Source of the DNA: Roseateles subflavus
GTDB taxonomy: Bacteria > Pseudomonadota > Gammaproteobacteria > Burkholderiales > Burkholderiaceae_C
DNA: 64,000 nt
Direction of reading: 5' to 3'
NCBI RefSeq assembly: GCF_030285365.1
Contig: NZ_JASVDS010000001.1
Location: 1,218,064-1,282,063 of the forward strand
The notes under the pieces are model-generated. The model saw nothing but the letters and a program-made list of their open reading frames with translations. It did no database searches and was not told the origin of the DNA. This document shows positions 9,008-18,956 of the stretch, piece by piece. Both the position numbers and the translations under genes were made by a program. How positions within the stretch are numbered: position 1 is the first letter of the stretch; each line of letters begins with the position of its first letter.

Positions 9008-9838
9008 TCAGGCCCGTCCGGGCAGCCAGTCCCGGACCCCGGCGATCAGGCGCTCCGGCTGGTCCTTGTGCGGGCTGTGGCCGCAGTCGGGCAGCGCGAC
9101 GAGGCGCGTGTCGTCATGCAGCTCGGCGATGGCCTCGATCTGGCGCAGGCTGCCGTACTCGTCATGGACGCCCTGGACGGCCAGCACCGGGCAGGGCAGG
9201 CGCCCGCGCAGCAGCGACTCGATGTTCCAGGCCTCGAAGCCCGGACGCAGCCACGCGTCGTTCCAGCCGTAGAAGGCGGAGTCGGTGTCCGCATGATGGC
9301 GGGCCAGGGCCTTGCGCAGGGACTCGCCCTGCTCATAGGCGGTGCGGGCGGCCTGCAGGCCCAGCAGCGTGACGGGTTCGACGAACAGGTGCGGGGCCAT
9401 GGCCACGAGACCCTGGACGTGGGCCGGGGCGTGCGCCGCATAGAGCAGGGCGAGGCTGGCGCCATCGCTGTGACCGAAGAGCAGCAGCGGGCGGTCGGCG
9501 AGCCCCAGCGCCGCGAAGCAGGCGGGCAGCAGGCCCCGGGCCTGGCGCTGGAGGTAGTCCTGCGGCCAGGGCTCGGTGCGTGGGGTGCTGTGGCCATAGC
9601 CCGGTCGGGAGAAGACCAGGCCCGGCATCTCCAGCGCCTCGCACAGCCGTGCGGGAAAGTCCCGCCACTGGCTCAGCGAGCCCAGGCCCTCATGCAGGAA
9701 GACGATCAGCGGCTGCTGCGGGTCCTGCACCGCGGCGGCGGGGCCCAGCCAGCAGGCCTCGATGCGCAGCGTCTGCCCATCCAGCATCACGGGCTGCTGG
9801 AAGATCTCGGGTGCGACAGGGCGCCTGGACGTGCTCAT
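9008..9838 (-). CDS. Alpha/beta hydrolase
   Basis: A 276-residue serine hydrolase of the alpha/beta fold. The oxyanion loop FLHEGLGS, the nucleophile elbow GHSDGAS, a likely acid in VHDEYGS and the catalytic His in DCGHSPH are in the usual order, so it is probably active; the substrate is unknown (an ester or lactone is most likely). The ATG at 9838 is preferred to a GTG at 9844 because CACAAT lies exactly 6 nt before it, a leaderless arrangement seen at several genes in this window. It is divergent from the enoyl-CoA hydratase gene. Confidence 0.85.
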   Translation of the reverse strand: MSTSRRPVAPEIFQQPVMLDGQTLRIEACWLGPAAAVQDPQQPLIVFLHEGLGSLSQWRDFPARLCEALEMPGLVFSRPGYGHSTPRTEPWPQDYLQRQARGLLPACFAALGLADRPLLLFGHSDGASLALLYAAHAPAHVQGLVAMAPHLFVEPVTLLGLQAARTAYEQGESLRKALARHHADTDSAFYGWNDAWLRPGFEAWNIESLLRGRLPCPVLAVQGVHDEYGSLRQIEAIAELHDDTRLVALPDCGHSPHKDQPERLIAGVRDWLPGRA

Positions 9839-9844
9839 GCGCAC

Positions 9845-9850
9845 ATTGTG
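9845..9850 (-). promoter_or_regulatory. -10-like box placed for a leaderless start (hydrolase)
   Basis: CACAAT on the minus strand, 6 nt before the ATG at 9838; no Shine-Dalgarno sequence fits between. Confidence 0.45.
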
Positions 9851-9909
9851 CGCCGCCGCAAGTGCCGGCGCGGGCTGCGATACTTCGATGCATTACAAGG
9901 AGTTTCACG

Positions 9910-10707
9910 GTGGAGACATTGCATATTGCGGTGGATGCCCGCGGCGTCGCGCGCGTCACCATGACCCGGCCGGAGGTGTTCAACGCCTTCAACGAGCAGA
10001 TGATCGGCGAGCTGGACCAGGCTTTCGAGCGCCTGACGGCGGACCCCAAGGTGCGCGTCATCGTGCTGGCCGGTGCCGGCAAGGCCTTCAGCGCCGGGGC
10101 GGACATCCAGTGGATGCAGCGCGCCGCGCAATCCAGCCAGGAGTGGAATCTGCAGGATGCGCGCCGCTTTGCGGCCATGCTGTACCGCATCCAGTCCTGC
10201 CCCAAGCCCACCGTCGCCCGCGTGCAGGGCGTGGCGCTGGGCGGCGGCGTGGGGCTCACGGCGGCCTGCGACATCGCCGTGGCCAGCCATGACGCGAAGT
10301 TCGCGGTCAGCGAGGCGCGCTTCGGCATCCTGCCGGCCGTCATCGGCCCGTATGTGGTGAACGCCGTCGGCAGCCGCCAGGCCCGACGCCTCGCGCTCAC
10401 CGGCAGCCGCATCCCCGCCAGCGAGGCCCTGGCGATGGGCCTCGTGCATGAGGTCGTGCCACTGGAAGCCCTGGACGAGGCGCTCGAGCGCTGGCTGCAC
10501 GAGCTGCTGGCGAATGGCCCGCAGGCGCAGGGGGAGATCAAGCGGCTGCTCGGCCAGCTGGCCGTCGGGCCGGTGACGGAGGAGGTGCGCGAGCTCACCG
10601 CCCAGACCATCTCCCGTGTGCGGGTCGGTGACGAGGCGCGCGAGGGCTTCTCCGCCTTCATGGCGAAGCGTCCGGCGGCCTGGGTGCCGCAAGGAGAAGG
10701 CGCATGA
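9910..10707 (+). CDS. Enoyl-CoA hydratase/isomerase family protein (LiuC-like)
   Basis: A 265-residue crotonase-fold enzyme that hydrates 2-enoyl-CoA esters. The oxyanion-hole segments GKAFSAGADIQWMQRAA and ALGGGVGLTAACDIA are present, and the acidic position falls in SEARFGILPAVIGP. The pattern SAGADIQWM and the tail EGFSAFMAKRPAAW resemble methylglutaconyl-CoA hydratases of leucine breakdown, but the neighbour does not settle this. The start is a GTG at 9910 with AAGGAG 7 nt upstream; earlier codons would read through the divergent promoter. It overlaps the dehydrogenase gene by 4 nt (ATGA), so the two steps (hydration, oxidation) are translated together. Confidence 0.88.
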   Translation: METLHIAVDARGVARVTMTRPEVFNAFNEQMIGELDQAFERLTADPKVRVIVLAGAGKAFSAGADIQWMQRAAQSSQEWNLQDARRFAAMLYRIQSCPKPTVARVQGVALGGGVGLTAACDIAVASHDAKFAVSEARFGILPAVIGPYVVNAVGSRQARRLALTGSRIPASEALAMGLVHEVVPLEALDEALERWLHELLANGPQAQGEIKRLLGQLAVGPVTEEVRELTAQTISRVRVGDEAREGFSAFMAKRPAAWVPQGEGA

Positions 10708-12233
10708 GCGGCACTCCTCAGACATGGGCCGTGACGAGCCGGCCGGCCGCCGAGGCGCTGGTCGGCGTGGTCGGCGCCGGCGTGATGGGCGCGGGCATTG
10801 CCCAGGTGGCCGCCCAGGCCGGGCATCCGGTGCGGCTGATGGACGTCCGCGACGGCGCTGCCCAGGCGGCACACGGCCAGATTGCCAAGGCGCTGGACGG
10901 CCTGGTGACGAAGGGCCGCATGGAGGCCGCCGAGCGCGACGCGGTGCTCGCGCGCATCCGGCCGGCGTCGGCGCTGTCCGAGCTGGCCGACGCCGCGCTG
11001 GTCGTCGAGGTCATCGTCGAGAAGCTGGAGCCCAAGCAGGCCCTGCTGCGCGAACTGGATGCGCTGCTGGGGCCGGAGGCGCTCATCGCCTCCAACACCT
11101 CGTCCATCAGCATCACGGCGCTGGCCAATGGCCTGCAGCGTCCGGAGCGACTGGTGGGCATGCATTTCTTCAATCCCGTGCCGCTGATGAAGCTGGTGGA
11201 GGTGGTGTCCGGCGCGGAGACCCAGGCCTCCGTGGCCGAGGCCATCTACGAGCTCTCGCGCCGCTGGGGCAAGGCGTCGGTGCACGCGAAGTCGACGCCC
11301 GGCTTCATCGTCAACCGCATTGCCCGTCCGTACTACGCCGAGACGCTGGCCTTGCTGCTGGAGCAGGCGGGCACGCCGGCCCAGCTGGACCGGGCGCTGC
11401 GCTCGGTGGGCTTCCGCATGGGCCCCTGCGAGCTGATGGACCTGATCGGGCACGACACGAACTTCCTGGTCACCCAGTCCGTCTTCGAGGCGAACTTCGG
11501 CGACAAGCGCTATGTGCCGTCCCTGGTGCAGAAGGCGCTGGTCGACGGCGGGCGGCTGGGCCGCAAGGTAGGCAAGGGCTTCTATGACGGCGTGCCGGCC
11601 ATGCCGGCGCCGGCCGAGCGATCCGGCGTCGCGGGCGGGGCGTCGTTCGTTCTGCATGGCGAGGGCGCGCTGGTCGAGGCGCTGGCGCAGGCGCTTGAGG
11701 CCGCCGGGGTGGCCTTCCAGCGTGGCAGCGGCGCGGGCTGGGCCGGCCTGGCGCTCGACGGCCTGCAGCTGCGCCTGAGCAGCGGCCGCTGTGCCGCGGA
11801 ACTGGCGCAGCGCGACGGCGTGACCGAGCTGGCCGTGATCGACTGGCCCGTCAACGGCCCGCGCACCGAGGCACTGGCCATGGCCTTCGCACCGCGCTGC
11901 AGCGAGGCCGGCCGGACCGCCGCCCACCAGCTCTTCGCGGCCCTGGGCTGGACGCCGCTGGTGCTCCGCGATGCGCCGGGCCTCGTCGTCGCTCGCACGC
12001 TGGCCATGCTGGTGAATGAAGGCGCCGATGCGGTCTGGCAGGGCGTGTGTGATGAGGCGGCTGCCGATCAGGCCATGAAGCTGGGCGTCAACTACCCGGC
12101 CGGGCCTTTCGAGTGGCTGGCCCTGCTGGGCGCCGCCCGCGTGGTCGAGACCCTGGACGCGCTGTTCGAGGCCAGCCGCAGCGAGCGCTACCGCGTCAGC
12201 CCGCTGCTGAAGCACCGCGTCTGGGCCGGCTGA
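10704..12233 (+). CDS. 3-hydroxyacyl-CoA dehydrogenase (PaaH/PaaC type)
   Basis: A 509-residue NAD-dependent dehydrogenase oxidising 3-hydroxyacyl-CoA to 3-oxoacyl-CoA. The N-terminal Rossmann motif GAGVMGAGIAQ (residues about 24–34), ASNTSSISI, HFFNPVPLMKLVE (catalytic His region) and the domain linker TPGFIVNRI are intact, and a second C-terminal 3HCDH domain (about 400–505) is present. The two-domain layout of about 500 residues matches PaaH, the dehydrogenase of phenylacetate breakdown, although no other paa genes are here. It forms a two-gene operon with the hydratase and ends in a bidirectional terminator. Confidence 0.9.
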   Translation: MSGTPQTWAVTSRPAAEALVGVVGAGVMGAGIAQVAAQAGHPVRLMDVRDGAAQAAHGQIAKALDGLVTKGRMEAAERDAVLARIRPASALSELADAALVVEVIVEKLEPKQALLRELDALLGPEALIASNTSSISITALANGLQRPERLVGMHFFNPVPLMKLVEVVSGAETQASVAEAIYELSRRWGKASVHAKSTPGFIVNRIARPYYAETLALLLEQAGTPAQLDRALRSVGFRMGPCELMDLIGHDTNFLVTQSVFEANFGDKRYVPSLVQKALVDGGRLGRKVGKGFYDGVPAMPAPAERSGVAGGASFVLHGEGALVEALAQALEAAGVAFQRGSGAGWAGLALDGLQLRLSSGRCAAELAQRDGVTELAVIDWPVNGPRTEALAMAFAPRCSEAGRTAAHQLFAALGWTPLVLRDAPGLVVARTLAMLVNEGADAVWQGVCDEAAADQAMKLGVNYPAGPFEWLALLGAARVVETLDALFEASRSERYRVSPLLKHRVWAG

Positions 12234-12254
12234 TCGCTCGGGCCAGAAAGCAGA

Positions 12255-12282
12255 AAAGCCGCCCGAGGGCGGCTTTTTCTTT
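12255..12282. terminator. Bidirectional rho-independent terminator
   Basis: AGCCGCC (12257–12263), loop CGAG, GGCGGCT (12268–12274), T run after it and an A-rich run before it. It serves the dehydrogenase (+) and the convergent IclR regulator gene (-). Confidence 0.85.
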
Positions 12283-12296
12283 GGGGTGCTGCGCGT

Positions 12297-13136
12297 TCAG
12301 AGCAGCATGCGCAGGTGCTGCTGCGCCTGCAGCAGCGGGGGCAGGGCATGCTCCACCAGCTGCTCCATGCTCATGCGCGAGGCATGGATGGAGATGTTGA
12401 GGGCCGCCACCACGTCGCCCCGGTAGTTCTTGAGCGGCACGGCGAGGCTGCGCAGGCCGAGCTCCAGCTCCTGGTCCACGCTGGCATAGCCCAGGGCGCG
12501 GGCGCGGGCGACCTCGTTGCGCAGGCGGTCCGGATTCGTGATCGTGTGCGGCGTCACGGCTTCGAGCGTCTGGCGTGCAATCCAGGCGTCGGCATCCTCG
12601 GGGCTCAGGGCGGCCAGCAGGGCGCGGCCATTGGCCGAGCAGTAGGCGGGCACGCGGCCGCCGGATTGCAGATGCTGCGACAGCACGCGCCCGGCGCTCG
12701 TCGCGGCGATGCAGATCACGTCGTTGCCGTCCAGCACGCCGGCGGCGCTCGCCTCCTTGAGGGCGAACGCCAGCTTGTGCAGCTCAGGCTCGACGATGCG
12801 CGGCAGCCGGGCCGAATGCATGTAGCTCTGACCCAGACGCAGCACCTTGGGCGTCAGGGCGAACATCTTGCGGTCCTGCGAGACGAAGCCCAGGTAGCTC
12901 AGGGTCAGCAGGTAGCGGCGGGCGGCCGCGCGGGTCAGCCCGGTGCGGGCGGCCACCTCGCTGATGGTGAGGCGGGGACGCTCCTGGTCGAAGGCCTCGA
13001 TCACGGCGAGACCCTTCTCCAGGCCGGCCACCAGGTCGCGCTTCAGCGGTGCCTGTGGTTCCTGGGAGACAGTCGTTGCCGGGCTGGCCGGAACTGCGAC
13101 GGAGGCGAGATCATCAAGGGCGCGAGCTGCAGACAT
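12297..13136 (-). CDS. IclR family transcriptional regulator (PcaR/PobR-like)
   Basis: A 279-residue regulator. An N-terminal winged helix-turn-helix (about 38–95, with TISEVAARTGLTRAAARRYL) is followed by the IclR effector domain (about 110–270, with GRVPAYCSANGRALLAAL and YASVDQELELGLRSLAVP). The ALPPLLQ tail and overall sequence resemble the PcaR/PobR regulators of aromatic acid breakdown. The gene downstream of its promoter region is a PcaF-type thiolase, which fits control of 3-oxoadipate metabolism (inference). Chosen ATG at 13136; nine further codons upstream are possible. An inverted repeat CACCA-TGT-TGGTG lies about 130 nt upstream. Confidence 0.87.
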   Translation of the reverse strand: MSAARALDDLASVAVPASPATTVSQEPQAPLKRDLVAGLEKGLAVIEAFDQERPRLTISEVAARTGLTRAAARRYLLTLSYLGFVSQDRKMFALTPKVLRLGQSYMHSARLPRIVEPELHKLAFALKEASAAGVLDGNDVICIAATSAGRVLSQHLQSGGRVPAYCSANGRALLAALSPEDADAWIARQTLEAVTPHTITNPDRLRNEVARARALGYASVDQELELGLRSLAVPLKNYRGDVVAALNISIHASRMSMEQLVEHALPPLLQAQQHLRMLL

Positions 13137-13615
13137 GGCATTCCAGGGTGCGAGAGCGCCCAAAAACGTCTGAGCGCGATCAAATCAGTCGCCGACTATA
13201 GAAGTCTGTCACTACAAATGGTGACGGCTTTGCAAGCATTGGGCGACGAACGCACATGAATGCACCATGTTGGTGAATTTTGGGCGCACTGATCTGACGG
13301 CCTGGTGCAGGTCGCTTTGAGCAGGCCCCGATCACCTTGTGGCACCGGGTGGCGGATCGACTCCCTGTCTTGCTTCTTCTGTTCGGCAAGTTGCAGGAGG
13401 GGCCAAGAACGTACGCATATGACTTTAGGCATATGTGTGATATATGGCCCCGGCGGCGGCCAGTATCACACGTTCCGGGGCCCGGTGATCGCGATGCGGG
13501 GCCGTCCAAAGGGGGAGGCGCCGAGGGGGTGCGCGGGCCGCTCGTTCGCATGCCGACCAGCATTGGCGGGGCCTGGGGCGGCCCTTCCCAGGGCGCCCCT
13601 TCTTTCATCACACCC
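13137..13615. other. Intergenic region upstream of the IclR gene, no gene seen
   Basis: About 480 nt with no convincing reading frame. It holds an inverted repeat CACCA-TGT-TGGTG (13265–13275 region), two direct copies of GCATATG (13415–13421 and 13429–13435), and a GC hairpin near 13575–13600 just past the thiolase stop. One or more of the first two could be operators. Confidence 0.5.
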
Positions 13616-14818
<1,203 letters not shown>

Positions 14819-14876
14819 GGGGTTCCTGAAGGGAGGCGCGACCCTTGCCCCTCGAGGAAAGAGGAGGGTCGGAAGG

Positions 14877-14906
14877 TGATTAGGAAATGGAAAGGATTGC
14901 AGTCAA
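14877..14906 (-). promoter_or_regulatory. Candidate promoter of the thiolase gene
   Basis: On the minus strand, TTGACT (14901–14906) and TAATCA (14877–14882) are separated by 18 nt, about 60 nt before the thiolase ATG. Confidence 0.45.
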
Positions 14907-14919
14907 GAAAGTTCTTTAG

Positions 14920-14944
14920 ATGAACGAGGGTTCATTAAATGAAC
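14920..14944. promoter_or_regulatory. Palindromic operator candidate ATGAAC-gagg-GTTCAT with a third half-site
   Basis: ATGAAC (14920–14925) and GTTCAT (14930–14935) form an inverted repeat, and ATGAAC recurs at 14939–14944. The site lies between the divergent thiolase and HD-GYP genes, just upstream of the thiolase -35 box. The core GAACGANNGTTC is shared with a site before the lipase gene at 46000–46011. TetR-family regulators often bind such sequences. Confidence 0.5.
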
Positions 14945-15111
14945 ATGCTAGGGCCGTGCGATCTTTCCAGTCAAGGCGGTGGCTGATGCGTCAGATTCGG
15001 CAAAGAGGTGTTTCCATCCGTGTAAAGTTCCCTAGTGCATTGCTCAAGTTCTCCGAAGGGACGGCCGATGCATCGACAGAGCCGCCCGCGGAGGAATGGG
15101 CTAGGACAGGC

Positions 15112-16389
15112 ATGAAGGACAACACAACAGATCCGCTGATTGACGTGGCACAGCTGAAGGTGGGGATGTTCATCCATCTCGACCTGGGCTGGATGTCGCA
15201 TCCCTTCCCTTTGAGCAGCTTCAAGCTGAGCTCGGAAGATCAGCTGCTGGTGTTGCGCCGTCTGGGCCTCAAGCAGGTGCGCTGGAGCCCCGCCAAGAGC
15301 GAGCTGTCCGATGATGCGCCGCCGGTCCCCGCCCCTGCCTCGGAGCCGCTCAATCCCGAGCTCAGCCCGGAGCAGCAGCAGAAGGAGGCCCACCGCAAGG
15401 CGCTGGCCGCCCAGCGCGAGGCGCTCTCCCTCTGCGAGAAACAGTACGCCGAGGCGGCGGCGGCCTTCAAGGGCATCGTGGACCTGGTGCCCCGCGCCCC
15501 GGTCAACTCCCGTGACCAGTCCACGGCGCTGGTCAGTGCCTTGCTGGACAAGATGCTGGTGGAGGGCGACCTCAACATCCGCCTGCTCAACGAGGGGGCG
15601 GGCGACCGCGGCACCGCACATGCGCTGAATGTGTCGATCATCTCGCTGCTGCTGGGGCGTGCCTTCGGTCTTGGGCGCGACGAGATGATGGATCTCGGTG
15701 TCGGCGCACTGCTGCATGACATCGGCAAGCTCGACCTCCCGCCGCGCCTGCGCCACCGGGACGAGAGCTTCACCACCGCCGAAAGCCAGGTCTACCAGAC
15801 CCACGTGGTCAAGGGCGTGGCCCTGGCCAAGCAGATGGACTTGGCGGCGGGCCCGCTGCTGGTGATCGCCCAGCACCATGAAAACGCCGACGGCACCGGC
15901 TTCCCACAGCGCATCAACGTGGACCGCATGAGCGCCGCCTCGCGCATCGTGGCGCTCGTGAACCGCTTTGACGGCCTGTGCAACCCGCTGCTCGTCTCCA
16001 AGGCCATGACGCCGCACGAGGCGCTCTCGCTGATGTTCGCGCAGGGGCGCAGCCGCTTCGACGCGACCATGCTCAACGCCTTCATCCGCATGATGGGCGT
16101 CTACCCGCCCGGCTCGACGGTGCAGCTGACCGACGACCGCTACGCGCTGGTCGTCGCGGTGAACTCCTCGCGACCGCTCAAGCCGCGGGTGATGGTGCAT
16201 GACCCCAAGATCCCGCGCGACGAGGCGCTGGTGGTCAATCTGGAAGACCATCCCGACCTCGGCATCCGCCGCAGCCTCAAGCCCGGCGCGCTGCCGCGGG
16301 CCTCTCTCGACTACCTCAGCCCGCGCGCGCGCGTGGCCTATTTCTTCGAGTCCGTCGCCGCCTCGCCCATGGGAGAGGTGGCGGTGTGA
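15112..16389 (+). CDS. HD-GYP domain c-di-GMP phosphodiesterase with DUF3391
   Basis: A 425-residue protein with an N-terminal DUF3391-type region (about 1–75, VAQLKVGMFIHLDLGWMSHP), a charged Gln/Glu-rich coiled segment (about 80–115), and a C-terminal HD-GYP domain. His202-Asp203 (HDIGKLDLPPRLR) and HHENADGTGFP (from residue 255) give the metal site and a GYP variant GFP. Such enzymes hydrolyse c-di-GMP to GMP. ATG at 15112 with AGGACAGG upstream is preferred to an in-frame ATG 192 nt earlier, which would overlap the promoter region. The next gene overlaps it by 4 nt and makes or degrades the same messenger. Confidence 0.88.
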   Translation: MKDNTTDPLIDVAQLKVGMFIHLDLGWMSHPFPLSSFKLSSEDQLLVLRRLGLKQVRWSPAKSELSDDAPPVPAPASEPLNPELSPEQQQKEAHRKALAAQREALSLCEKQYAEAAAAFKGIVDLVPRAPVNSRDQSTALVSALLDKMLVEGDLNIRLLNEGAGDRGTAHALNVSIISLLLGRAFGLGRDEMMDLGVGALLHDIGKLDLPPRLRHRDESFTTAESQVYQTHVVKGVALAKQMDLAAGPLLVIAQHHENADGTGFPQRINVDRMSAASRIVALVNRFDGLCNPLLVSKAMTPHEALSLMFAQGRSRFDATMLNAFIRMMGVYPPGSTVQLTDDRYALVVAVNSSRPLKPRVMVHDPKIPRDEALVVNLEDHPDLGIRRSLKPGALPRASLDYLSPRARVAYFFESVAASPMGEVAV

Positions 16390-18545
16390 AGCCGGTCCGG
16401 CACGCGCAGCAGGCAGCCTCGGCGAATCCCCCAGCGTCCAGTTCCCCGCCAGCCGCGCTCCCCGCGGCATGGGTGGCGCCCTGGGCCGGCCTGCTCGACG
16501 CGCTGCAGGAGGCGGTCTGGCTCGTGGACGCCCAGGACCTGACGCTCCTGGCGGCCAACGTGGCCTCTGAGCAGCTCCTGGGCCTGCCCGCCGCGGCACT
16601 GCAGGGGCAGCGCATCGAGTCGCTGTGCGTCACGCCCGAAGATCAGCTGTTCTGGAGCGACGTCGCCCAAGGCGCCCGCGAAGGGCTGCACACGGAGACG
16701 CTGCTGCGCCATGCCGACGGCCACACGCTGTGGGTGGACCGCCGCATCCGCCTGCTGCCCGGCGCCGCGCCAGACGAGCCGTCGGTGTGGGTGCTCAGCA
16801 TGCGCGACCTCAGCGCCCAGCGGCGCAGCGAGGAGGAGCGCGAGACCCTGCTGGTGGACCTGCGCAGCACGCTGGAGTCCACCGTCGACGGCATCCTGGT
16901 GACGGACCTCGCCGGTCGCATCCGCAACTTCAATCAGCGCTTCGCGGCGATGTGGGGCATCCCGGAGGAGTTGCTGCAGCAGCGGGACGACGCTGCCGTG
17001 CAGGCGTGGATGCGTCGCAGCGTCTCGGATGGCGCCGCCTACGCCGCGCGCCTGAGTGCCTTGCTGGACGCGCCGCTGGCCCAGAGCAGCGAGGTGATCC
17101 GCCTCTTGGACGGCCGGGTGCTGGAGCGCGTGTCGCTGCCGCAGTGGAGCCGGCAGCGGCCGGTAGGCCGCGTGTTCTCCTTCCGTGATCTCAGTGACCA
17201 GCTGGCGGCGAGCCAGCGCATCGAGGAGCTGTCCCACACGGACATGTTGACGGGCCTGCCCAACCGTCGCGCACTGGCCGAGCGGGTCGAGTACGCCCGC
17301 GCCATCGCCAAGCGAGAGGCCTCGGGCTTTGCGATGCTCTTCGTCGATCTCGACCGCTTCAAGCAGATCAACGACACCCTGGGTCATGCCTTCGGCGACC
17401 GCGTCCTGAGAGAGGTCGCCCAGCGGCTGCGGGACTGCCTTCGCGAGGTGGACACCGTGGCCAAGCTCTCAGGCGACGAGTTTGCGCTGCTGATCCATGA
17501 AGCGGACGCCCGCGGGGCGGAGCACACGGCCCGGCGGGTGCTGGAGGCGATGACTCGGCCTTTCGGCTTCGACACCCTCAGCTTCACCGTCACCGCCAGC
17601 ATCGGCATTGCGCTTTTCCCGGGCGACGGCGAGTCCCTGGATGAGCTCACCTCCAGTGCCGAGCGCGCCATGCAGGGCGTCAAGGACAGTGGCCGTGCCG
17701 GCTTCCGCTTCCACCAGCCGCGCAAGGACGTGGACCTGCTGGCCCGCATGCGCCTGGATCACGCCATGCGCCAGGCCTTGCTGGAGCGGCGCTTCCGCCT
17801 GCATTTCCAACCGCAGCTGGATCTGGCGAGCGGCCAGGTCATCGGCGCCGAAGCGCTGATCCGGTGGCGAGACCCGGTGCGTGGCGAGGTGCCGCCGGGT
17901 GAATTCATCCCCGTGGCGGAGGAGAGCGGCTTCATCGTCGCCATCGGGGACTGGGTCCTGCACGAGGCCGTGACCCAGGCGCAGGCCTGGGCACGCCAGG
18001 GGCGGCGACTGCCGGTGGCGGTGAACGTCTCGGCCCTGCAGTTCCAGCAGGCCCAGTTCGTGGACCGGGTGCGCCAGGTGCTGCAGACGGCCGGGCTGCC
18101 GCCGGCATTGCTGGAGCTGGAGCTGACCGAGTCCATCCTGCTCCGGGATGCCGACGAAGCCCTGCGCCGCCTCCAGGCGCTGGCCGAGCTGGGCGTGTGC
18201 CTGTCCATCGACGACTTTGGCACCGGCTATTCCAGCCTCGCCTATCTCAAGCGCTTCCCCATCCAGCGCCTGAAGATCGACCGCAGCTTCGTCCAGGGGC
18301 TGCCGGATGACGCCAGCGATGCGGGCATCGTTCGTGCCGTGGTCCAGGTCGGCCGGGCGCTGGGCCTGCAGGTCATCGCGGAAGGGGTGGAGAGCGAGGC
18401 GCAGCGGAGCTTCCTGCAGGAGGCTGGCTGCCACGAGTTCCAGGGCTATCTCTTCTCGGCCGCGCTCGACGCCGCCACGTTCGAGGCGCGGGTGTGGGGC
18501 GTGGAGCGCCCGCCCATGCGGCTGGTGCAGGGCGGCGCCGGCTGA
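16386..18545 (+). CDS. PAS-PAS-GGDEF-EAL c-di-GMP signalling protein
   Basis: A 719-residue cytosolic protein: PAS-like domains at about 35–150 and 150–270, GGDEF at about 280–440 and EAL at about 455–705. The cyclase signature reads SGDEF (about residue 361), a variant of GGDEF, so cyclase activity is uncertain. The phosphodiesterase residues look complete: AEALIRW, VNVSALQF, ELTES, IDDFGTGYSS, LKIDRSF, AEGVE and the final Gln in FQGYLFS. The start is a GTG within GTGA that overlaps the HD-GYP stop, so the two are translationally coupled, pairing two different phosphodiesterase folds under one signal. Confidence 0.9.
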   Translation: MKPVRHAQQAASANPPASSSPPAALPAAWVAPWAGLLDALQEAVWLVDAQDLTLLAANVASEQLLGLPAAALQGQRIESLCVTPEDQLFWSDVAQGAREGLHTETLLRHADGHTLWVDRRIRLLPGAAPDEPSVWVLSMRDLSAQRRSEEERETLLVDLRSTLESTVDGILVTDLAGRIRNFNQRFAAMWGIPEELLQQRDDAAVQAWMRRSVSDGAAYAARLSALLDAPLAQSSEVIRLLDGRVLERVSLPQWSRQRPVGRVFSFRDLSDQLAASQRIEELSHTDMLTGLPNRRALAERVEYARAIAKREASGFAMLFVDLDRFKQINDTLGHAFGDRVLREVAQRLRDCLREVDTVAKLSGDEFALLIHEADARGAEHTARRVLEAMTRPFGFDTLSFTVTASIGIALFPGDGESLDELTSSAERAMQGVKDSGRAGFRFHQPRKDVDLLARMRLDHAMRQALLERRFRLHFQPQLDLASGQVIGAEALIRWRDPVRGEVPPGEFIPVAEESGFIVAIGDWVLHEAVTQAQAWARQGRRLPVAVNVSALQFQQAQFVDRVRQVLQTAGLPPALLELELTESILLRDADEALRRLQALAELGVCLSIDDFGTGYSSLAYLKRFPIQRLKIDRSFVQGLPDDASDAGIVRAVVQVGRALGLQVIAEGVESEAQRSFLQEAGCHEFQGYLFSAALDAATFEARVWGVERPPMRLVQGGAG

Positions 18546-18629
18546 GCCGGTCCGGAGCGCGGTCCACAATAGAGGCGGCAGGCCCGTGCGTGGCCTGCCA
18601 TCCGTGTTCAGCTCTGCGCCGAGGTTTCC

Positions 18630-18950
18630 ATGTTTCGATTCAAGTCCAAGGCCGCGGCCGATGTGATCTATATGCCTGATGCCGCCCAGCAGGTCCTGGC
18701 GGCCCTGGGTCGCGAGCCGGCCCGGGAAGGCATCATCGAGCTCGCCGATCTGCCGGCTGCCCAGCGGGCGCTGCTGGCCGCCGTCGAGGCGGACGAAGCG
18801 GCCTTTGCCGGCTTGGTCGCCGAAGCCGAGGCGCAGGGCGAGCCCGCGCCGCGCCGGCAGGGCGTCACGCTCAAGCAGCGGGTCTGGCCCCTGTTGGACA
18901 TGCTGCGCCTGAGTGAGGCCGAGCGGGCCGACGTGATCTGGCAGGGCTGA
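18630..18950 (+). CDS. DUF1840 family protein
   Basis: A 106-residue soluble protein with the DUF1840 layout: N-terminal MFRFKSKAAADVIYMPDAAQ, a central Ala/Glu-rich helical part and C-terminal LKQRVWPLLDMLRLSEAERADVIWQG. The family is small and mostly proteobacterial, and its function is unknown. It is followed after 6 nt by a phosphatase gene. A CACAAT box sits about 60 nt upstream. Confidence 0.82.
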   Translation: MFRFKSKAAADVIYMPDAAQQVLAALGREPAREGIIELADLPAAQRALLAAVEADEAAFAGLVAEAEAQGEPAPRRQGVTLKQRVWPLLDMLRLSEAERADVIWQG

Positions 18951-18956
18951 GCCCCG

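Noticed and set aside
9580..9909. In-frame N-terminal extension of the enoyl-CoA hydratase by about 110 residues
   Set aside because: It would run through the divergent hydrolase gene, and a GTG with AAGGAG at proper spacing starts exactly at the family N-terminus.
13180..13611. A 143-codon frame on the minus strand in the IclR upstream gap
   Set aside because: Pro/Ser/Arg-rich product with no motif or ribosome binding site; the region looks regulatory.
14920..15111. Longer HD-GYP start at an ATG at 14920
   Set aside because: That ATG lies inside the palindromic operator candidate, and the added residues resemble no domain; the start at 15112 has a ribosome binding site.
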